A DNA stretch of 64,000 nucleotides from positions 248,001-312,000 of the forward strand of contig NZ_JAKFGN010000002.1 in the NCBI RefSeq assembly GCF_021502575.1, given 5' to 3'. The translations under genes were made by a program, and so were the position numbers. The DNA is from Bradyrhizobium sp. G127. GTDB taxonomy: Bacteria; Pseudomonadota; Alphaproteobacteria; Rhizobiales; Xanthobacteraceae. The notes under the pieces are model-generated. The model ran no database searches, was not told the origin of the DNA, and was given only the letters and a program-made list of their open reading frames with translations. How positions within the stretch are numbered: the stretch's first letter is position 1; each line of letters opens with the position of its first letter. Below are positions 58,771-64,000 of this stretch, one piece after another.

Positions 58771-59136
58771 CTACTTCGACTGCGGCGCTTGCGGAGCAGA
58801 CGGCGCTTCCGGCTTCTTAAGCGAATCCAGCAGGCCGCCCGCAGGGGCCGCTGGAGCACCGGGCTGAGAGATCGGCGCCGGGCTGGTGTTGATGATCGAC
58901 GCCGGCTTGCGTTCGTAGCTCGCGAGCCACGACAGGAACAGGCTGGTGATGAAGAAGCCCGCTGCCAGAATGGCCGTGGTGCGCGTCAGCAGGTTGGTGG
59001 TGCCGCGGCTCGACATGAAACCGCCGCCTCCGCCGCCGCCGATACCCAGGCCGCCGCCTTCAGATCGCTGCAGCAGCACCACCCCGATCAGGGTCGCAAC
59101 GATCATGAGGTGGATGACGATAATGACAGTTTGCAT
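58771..59136 (-). CDS. secG: Preprotein translocase subunit SecG
   Basis: A 121-residue SecG with two spans (about 2-22 and 54-74). The conserved core is LIGVVLLQRSEGGGLGIGGG, then FMSSRGTTNLLTRTTAILA. The C-terminal tail is Pro/Ala-rich. Lies between tpiA and pyrG on the same strand. Confidence 0.95.
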   Translation of the reverse strand: MQTVIIVIHLMIVATLIGVVLLQRSEGGGLGIGGGGGGGFMSSRGTTNLLTRTTAILAAGFFITSLFLSWLASYERKPASIINTSPAPISQPGAPAAPAGGLLDSLKKPEAPSAPQAPQSK

Positions 59137-59271
59137 CGTGACCTTCCGTCACAAGCCACCAGCGCCGGGGAGCCGGCCGCACGGATGCCTGCGGGGGTTG
59201 AAGTTGCGCGGTCTGTACACGATTGCAGGGGGTATTGTCACCCCCGCAAGGCCGTGCCGCCGCAACGGCAT

Positions 59272-60027
59272 TTAGGGGCACGCAGCCGCAATCGCAAGGA
59301 AATCAACCGCTTTCAGGCTGGCCCCTCCGACGAGCGCCCCGTCGACATTCGGCACCGTCATCAGTTCGGCGGCGTTGGAGGGCTTGACCGAGCCACCATA
59401 CAGAATTCGCACGCTGGCCCCCTCTTGGCTAAACCGCTCCTTGAGTTTGCCCCTGATAAACGCATGAACTTCCTCGACATCCTTGGTCGTCGGGGTTCTG
59501 CCGGTTCCGATCGCCCAGACCGGTTCATAGGCGACCACCACATTGGCCGCGGTCGCGCCGTCTGGCAGCGATCCGGCCAACTGGCGTCCGACGACATCAA
59601 GCGTCTGTCCCGCGTCACGTTCGGCCTGCGTCTCGCCGACGCAGACGATCGCGACCAGTTTGGCGCGCCATGCCGCCTCGGCCTTGGACCGCACCACGGC
59701 GTCGCTTTCGCCGTGATCGGCGCGGCGCTCGGAATGGCCGACGATTACCGCCGTGGCGCCCGTGTCAGCGACCATTTCCGCCGAAATATCGCCCGTATGA
59801 GCCCCGGAGGGCGCGGGGTGGCAGTCCTGCGCGCCGATCGCAACCTTCGATCCGGAAACAACCGAAACGGCGGTGAACAACAGTGTCGCGGGCGGACAGA
59901 CCAGAAGATCGGCCTTGTCTTTCAACTCCCCGGCCCCCTGCCAGATCGACGCCAGTTCGGTCATCGAGGCTTTCAGGCCGTTCATTTTCCAATTCCCGGC
60001 GATCAGGGGGCGGCGCTTGTCGGTCAT
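59272..60027 (-). CDS. tpiA: Triosephosphate isomerase
   Basis: A 251-residue TIM barrel. Active-site residues: Lys in IAGNWKMNG, His in [14 protein letters not shown] and Glu in [13 protein letters not shown]; the phosphate loop is [11 protein letters not shown]. The ATG at 60027 ([13 protein letters not shown]) was chosen over one four codons upstream. Divergent from ppiD. Confidence 0.97.
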   Translation of the reverse strand: MTDKRRPLIAGNWKMNGLKASMTELASIWQGAGELKDKADLLVCPPATLLFTAVSVVSGSKVAIGAQDCHPAPSGAHTGDISAEMVADTGATAVIVGHSERRADHGESDAVVRSKAEAAWRAKLVAIVCVGETQAERDAGQTLDVVGRQLAGSLPDGATAANVVVAYEPVWAIGTGRTPTTKDVEEVHAFIRGKLKERFSQEGASVRILYGGSVKPSNAAELMTVPNVDGALVGGASLKAVDFLAIAAACP

Positions 60028-60232
60028 CGTCGATCTCACATGCGAATTGATGGATTTGCGCTAGCAGAGGGTGTCCGAAGACGCCAGTTCCACATCTGGC
60101 TTGTTAACCGCGCTGAAGCGTCGCCGTCAGCACGGTTGCTAGGGAACCGGCACCCCTTTATATGTCGGCGAAACAACGCGGTAACGCCACTGCGGCGAAC
60201 CGCCCCTCCTCCTGAAACATCAAGTTGGTCCC

Positions 60233-62137
60233 ATGCTCCGAGGAATGCGCAAAGCCTCATCGAACTGGCTCGGCAAGACGGTAATGTCCGTCCTGTTTGG
60301 CGTGCTGATCGTCAGTTTCGGCGTCTGGGGCATCGCCGACATCTTCAAGGGCTTCGGACAATCGTCGCTGGCCAAGATCGGCAGCACGGAAATCACCACC
60401 GAGCAATTCCGCAATCTGTTCACCGACAAGCTCCAGCAGATCGGCCGCCGCTTCGGACGTCCGATCACGATGGAGCAGGCGCGCCAGTTCGGCCTCGACC
60501 GCCAGGTACTTCAGGAAGTGATCGCGGACGCCGCCCTCGACGAGAACGTGCGCCGTCTGGGTCTCGGACAATCAGACGCCGACGTGGTGCGGGTGATTTC
60601 AAACGATCCGAACTTCAAGGGTCTCGACGGCCGGTTCGAGCATGAGCGGTTCGTGCAGATCATTCGTCAGGCCGGCTACACCGAGCAGCGCTACATCGCC
60701 GAGCAGCGCCGCCGTTCGCTGCGCACCCAGATCACCGGCACAATCACCGCCGGTCTTGAGCCGCCGAAGACCCAGCTCGAAGCGCTGGTCCGCTTCCAGA
60801 ACGAACAGCGCTCGGCCGAATACATCCGGCTGACCGCGGCGCAGGCAGGCACCATCGAAGCGCCCTCGCCCGAAGCGCTTGCCGCATACTTCGAAGACCG
60901 CAAGCAACTGTTCCGCGCGCCGGAGTATCGCAAGATCGCGGTGCTGGCGCTGACGCCCGACGAACTCGCCAAGAAGATCGAGGTATCGGACGACGATGCA
61001 AAGAAGGTGTTCGAGCAGCGCCGTGAGCGTTACGCGACGCCGGAAAAGCGTCAGGTCTTGCAGATCCCGTTTCAGAATCCGGACGAGGCGAAAGCCGCAA
61101 GCGACCGCATCGCCGCCGGGACATCGTTCGAGGACATCGCCAAGGAGCGCAACCTCACGCCGAGCGACATCGATCTCGGCAACGTGACCAGAGCCGGCAT
61201 GGATGCCGCGCTCGCGGATGCCGCGTTTGCGCTGGCGCCGGGCGCCGTCAGTCCGCCGGTGAAGGGCGCGCTGGTGACCGCGCTGCTCAAGGTCACCAAG
61301 GTCGAGCCGGGCACCAACCCCAGCTATGAAAGCCTCGCCGCGCAGATCAAACGCGAGATCGCGGTCGAGCGGGCGCGGGCGCAGTTGCAGGACCTGCACA
61401 ACAAGATCGAGGACGAGCGCGGCGGCGGATCAAACATCGCCGAGGCCGCGCAGAAGCTCGGCCTCACCGCCGTCACGATCGAGGCCGTCGACCGCTCCGG
61501 CCGCGGCCCCGACGGCAAGCCGGTGACCGGCCTGCCGCAGGGCATCGACATCATCGCCCCCGCCTTCGCCAGCAATATCGGCGTCGAGAACGAGCCGGCG
61601 CAGTTCAATGGCGGCGAAGTCTGGTTCGACGTGCTCGGCATCACACCGTCGCGCGAACGCCCGCTCGACGAAGTAAAGGCGCAGGTCGAAGTCCGCTGGC
61701 GGGACGAACAGGTCGCGACGCGGCTCCGCGCCAAGTCCGCGGAGATCGTCGAGAAGCTGAACAAGGGCGCCAAGTTCGACGCCGAAGCTGCGGCGGCCGG
61801 CGTAAAGGTTGAAACGGCGGCGCTGTTCAAGCGCGACGCGGACCCCAAGGGCGTGCCCGAGCAGCTGGTGGCGGCAGCGTTCCGCACGCCGAAGGACGGC
61901 AACGGTCAGGCTGAAGGTGCCGGCGGAAGCGACTGGCTGGTGTTCAAGGTGACCGACGTCGTCGTGCCGGCGGTCGATCTCGCCTCCGAGGACGTCAAGA
62001 AGCTGAAGGACAATCTTCGCCAGGCGGAAGCCGAGGAGCAGCTCGCCGCCTATGTGACCAAGCTTGAGACCGAGATCGGCGTCACGATCAACCAGAACGC
62101 GTTTGCGGTGGCGACCGGCGCAGCCTCGACTCAATGA
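60233..62137 (+). CDS. ppiD: Membrane-anchored peptidyl-prolyl isomerase PpiD
   Basis: A 634-residue SurA/PpiD-type periplasmic chaperone. One N-terminal span (about 14-37, TVMSVLFGVLIVSFGVWGIAD), a SurA_N-like chaperone region with ITTEQFRNLFTDKLQQIGRRFG, and a parvulin-like rotamase domain (about 250-370) with RQVLQIPFQNPDEAKAASDR. It helps newly secreted proteins fold at the Sec exit. Followed by trpD after 40 bp. Confidence 0.93.
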   Translation: MLRGMRKASSNWLGKTVMSVLFGVLIVSFGVWGIADIFKGFGQSSLAKIGSTEITTEQFRNLFTDKLQQIGRRFGRPITMEQARQFGLDRQVLQEVIADAALDENVRRLGLGQSDADVVRVISNDPNFKGLDGRFEHERFVQIIRQAGYTEQRYIAEQRRRSLRTQITGTITAGLEPPKTQLEALVRFQNEQRSAEYIRLTAAQAGTIEAPSPEALAAYFEDRKQLFRAPEYRKIAVLALTPDELAKKIEVSDDDAKKVFEQRRERYATPEKRQVLQIPFQNPDEAKAASDRIAAGTSFEDIAKERNLTPSDIDLGNVTRAGMDAALADAAFALAPGAVSPPVKGALVTALLKVTKVEPGTNPSYESLAAQIKREIAVERARAQLQDLHNKIEDERGGGSNIAEAAQKLGLTAVTIEAVDRSGRGPDGKPVTGLPQGIDIIAPAFASNIGVENEPAQFNGGEVWFDVLGITPSRERPLDEVKAQVEVRWRDEQVATRLRAKSAEIVEKLNKGAKFDAEAAAAGVKVETAALFKRDADPKGVPEQLVAAAFRTPKDGNGQAEGAGGSDWLVFKVTDVVVPAVDLASEDVKKLKDNLRQAEAEEQLAAYVTKLETEIGVTINQNAFAVATGAASTQ

Positions 62138-62177
62138 CGCTCTCAAAATCGGAAGTCATCCTACCTAAAGCGAAATC

Positions 62178-63191
62178 ATGGACGATCTGAAAGTTACCAT
62201 CGGAAAAGTCGCGACCGGCGCGGCGCTGACGCGCGAGGAAGCGGCGGCGGCGTTCGACCGCATGATGTCCGGAGAAGCGACGCCGTCGCAAATGGGCGGC
62301 CTGCTAATGGCGCTGCGCGTGCGCGGCGAGACCGTCGATGAAATCACCGGCGCGGTCTCCGCGATGCGCGCCAAGATGCTCACCGTAAAAGCCCCGCCCG
62401 ACGCGGTCGACATCGTCGGCACTGGCGGCGACGGCTCCGGCTCGGTCAACGTCTCGACCTGCGCGTCGTTCATTCTCGCAGGCACCGGCGTGCCGGTCGC
62501 CAAGCACGGCAACCGCGCGCTATCATCGAAATCCGGCGCGGCCGACGCGCTGGCGGCGCTCGGCGTCAACATCAACATCACGCCGGACGACGTCGGCCGC
62601 TGCATTGCCGAGGTCGGCATCGGCTTCATGTTCGCACCGACGCATCATCCGGCGATGAAGAATGTCGGCCCCACCCGCGTCGAACTCGCCACCCGCACTA
62701 TCTTCAACCTGCTCGGACCGCTGTCCAATCCAGCCGGGGTCAAACGGCAGATGGTCGGTGTGTTCTCCAAGCACTGGGTCGAGCCGCTGGCGCAGGTGCT
62801 GAAGAACCTCGGCGCGGAGTCGATCTGGGTCGTGCACGGCTCCGACGGTCTCGACGAGATCACCCTCACCGGCCCGACCTACGTCGCGGCGCTAGAGAAG
62901 GGCAACATCCGCACCTTCGAAGTCACACCCGAGGATGCCGGGCTGCCGCGCGCCACCAGTGAGGAACTCAAGGGCGGCGACGCCGAGGCCAATGCCAGCG
63001 CTCTGCGCGATGTACTGGACGGCAAGCCCGGCGCCTATCGCAATGTCGCGCTGATCAACGCCGCCGCGGCGCTCGTGGTTGCAGGGCAAGCGAAAGACCT
63101 CAAGGAAGGCGTTGCGCTCGGCACCAAGGCGCTGGACACTGGCGCTGCGACCGACCGGCTGACGCGCCTCGTCGCCGTCTCCAATGCTTGA
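62178..63191 (+). CDS. trpD: Anthranilate phosphoribosyltransferase
   Basis: A 337-residue enzyme of tryptophan synthesis. PRPP-binding [17 protein letters not shown], anthranilate-site [17 protein letters not shown] and [34 protein letters not shown] (seen as parts) are conserved. The usual preceding trpE/trpG are absent; ppiD lies upstream. No leader peptide or attenuator was seen before it. Confidence 0.96.
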   Translation: MDDLKVTIGKVATGAALTREEAAAAFDRMMSGEATPSQMGGLLMALRVRGETVDEITGAVSAMRAKMLTVKAPPDAVDIVGTGGDGSGSVNVSTCASFILAGTGVPVAKHGNRALSSKSGAADALAALGVNINITPDDVGRCIAEVGIGFMFAPTHHPAMKNVGPTRVELATRTIFNLLGPLSNPAGVKRQMVGVFSKHWVEPLAQVLKNLGAESIWVVHGSDGLDEITLTGPTYVAALEKGNIRTFEVTPEDAGLPRATSEELKGGDAEANASALRDVLDGKPGAYRNVALINAAAALVVAGQAKDLKEGVALGTKALDTGAATDRLTRLVAVSNA

Positions 63192-63204
63192 GGAAGAACT
63201 GCCC

Positions 63205-64000
63205 TTGTCGGACATCCTCACCAAGATCGAAGCCTACAAGCGCGAGGAAATCGCCATAGCCAAGCGCGCGTGTTCGTTCGGCGAGATGGAGGCGCGCGCC
63301 AAGGCCGCGCCCGCCCCGCGCGGGTTCGTCAAGGCTATCCGCGCGAAACATGCCAGTGGCGACTATGCACTGATCGCCGAGATCAAGAAGGCCTCGCCGT
63401 CCAAGGGGCTCATTCGCGCCGACTTCGATCCGCCGGCGCTGGCGAAAGCCTATGAGGCCGGCGGCGCGGCCTGTCTCTCGGTGCTGACCGATACGCCCTC
63501 GTTTCAGGGCTCGCTGGATTTCATGGTCGCCGCACGCGCCGCCGTTTCGTTGCCGGTGCTGCGCAAGGATTTCATGTACGACACCTATCAGGTGGCGGAA
63601 GCCCGCGCGCACGGCGCGGATTGCATTCTCATCATCATGGCCGCGCTCGACGATGCTGCGGCCAAGGACATCGAGGAGGACGCTTTCGCGCGCGGCATGG
63701 ACGTGCTGCTCGAAGTTCATAACCGCGAAGAACTCGACCGCGCGCTCAAGCTGCGCTCGCCGCTGCTTGGCGTGAACAACCGCAACCTGCGCACCTTCGA
63801 GACCACGCTCGCCACCAGCGAAGACCTCGCGCCGCTGATCCCGAAGGATCGCATCAGCGTCGGCGAAAGCGGTATCTTCGCGCCGGAGGATCTGGCGCGG
63901 CTCGCCAAGGTCGGCATGGCTACTTTCCTTGTCGGCGAAAGTCTGATGCGGCAGGCCGACGTAACCGCAGCGACCCGCACGCTGCTGGCACGCAACGATG
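63205..64000 (+). CDS. trpC: Indole-3-glycerol-phosphate synthase (3' end outside window)
   Basis: About 265 residues are visible; the last part is cut by the window edge. Conserved sites include [31 protein letters not shown] [39 protein letters not shown] and [14 protein letters not shown] favour the TTG at 63205 ([15 protein letters not shown]), with GAGGAA 8-9 bases upstream; an ATG at 63184 overlapping trpD by 8 bp would add seven residues. Operon with trpD. Confidence 0.94.
   Translation, partial: MSDILTKIEAYKREEIAIAKRACSFGEMEARAKAAPAPRGFVKAIRAKHASGDYALIAEIKKASPSKGLIRADFDPPALAKAYEAGGAACLSVLTDTPSFQGSLDFMVAARAAVSLPVLRKDFMYDTYQVAEARAHGADCILIIMAALDDAAAKDIEEDAFARGMDVLLEVHNREELDRALKLRSPLLGVNNRNLRTFETTLATSEDLAPLIPKDRISVGESGIFAPEDLARLAKVGMATFLVGESLMRQADVTAATRTLLARND

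Noticed and set aside
62138-62177. Tryptophan attenuator before trpD
   Set aside because: The 40-bp gap has no Trp-codon leader peptide or paired hairpins.

Overview
The window is a GC-rich, densely packed chromosomal segment from an alphaproteobacterium. Gene content and order (tatABC-serS-surE-pcm, yajC-secD-secF, tpiA/secG/pyrG/kdsA/eno/ftsB/pdhABC/lpd, nagZ-scpA-scpB, E1-beta with its own lipoyl domain) and the style of the intergenic palindromes point to the Nitrobacteraceae (Bradyrhizobium / Rhodopseudomonas / Afipia / Nitrobacter group). I cannot name a genus from sequence reading alone. Nearly all of it is core housekeeping DNA. I saw no tRNA, rRNA, CRISPR array, insertion sequence, integrase or prophage gene.

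Layout. 1-3.8 kb: edge of a DUF3597 gene, a DUF2189 membrane protein, a periplasmic copper module (YcnI-PCuAC fusion plus a small secreted protein), then an AT-rich stretch with an FNR/FixK-like palindrome ahead of a tiny DUF1127 gene. 3.8-16.7 kb: trmFO, a squalene/phytoene synthase-family protein, an Mth938-domain protein, secF-secD-yajC, a DUF815 ATPase, then an accessory pocket (L,D-transpeptidase, a displaced DUF815 3' end, a HigBA-type toxin-antitoxin pair, a TauE/SafE transporter), then a LysM/LytM lipoprotein and pcm. 16.7-31 kb: a single-domain FAT GUY response regulator, surE, serS, tatCBA, scpBA, nagZ, an inserted GST/TetR pair with two operators, a SPOR protein, argS, dgt and an ErpA/IscA-type protein. 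31-41 kb: secreted amidohydrolase, RND efflux pump, exonuclease III, ExoR-like Sel1 protein, ilvD, a SnoaL-like protein, a GlsB-type membrane protein. 41-52 kb: dihydrolipoyl dehydrogenase, an SGNH hydrolase/membrane protein pair, pdhCBA, ftsB, an FMN reductase, a CaiB-type CoA transferase, eno, queF. 52-64 kb: MFS transporter, kdsA, a VOC protein, a NIPSNAP protein, a secreted PAAR-like protein, a ClpP-fold membrane protein, pyrG, secG, tpiA, ppiD, trpD and the start of trpC.

Functional themes are protein export (SecDF/YajC/SecG, Tat, PpiD), envelope construction and recycling (LytM factor, L,D-transpeptidase, NagZ, SPOR, KdsA, FtsB), chromosome segregation (ScpAB), tRNA charging and modification (SerS, ArgS, TrmFO, QueF), and central metabolism (pyruvate dehydrogenase, enolase, TpiA, PyrG, IlvD, TrpDC). 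Several intergenic gaps hold long palindromic repeats of types known to be abundant in this family.

I did not find a clear new multi-gene system. The best leads are small: the orphaned DUF815 3' end behind the L,D-transpeptidase gene, the triple-palindrome block upstream of DUF815, a signal-peptide-bearing PAAR-like protein, a two-domain L,D-transpeptidase whose second domain looks inactive, and a GST/TetR pair with twin operators inserted in a conserved block.
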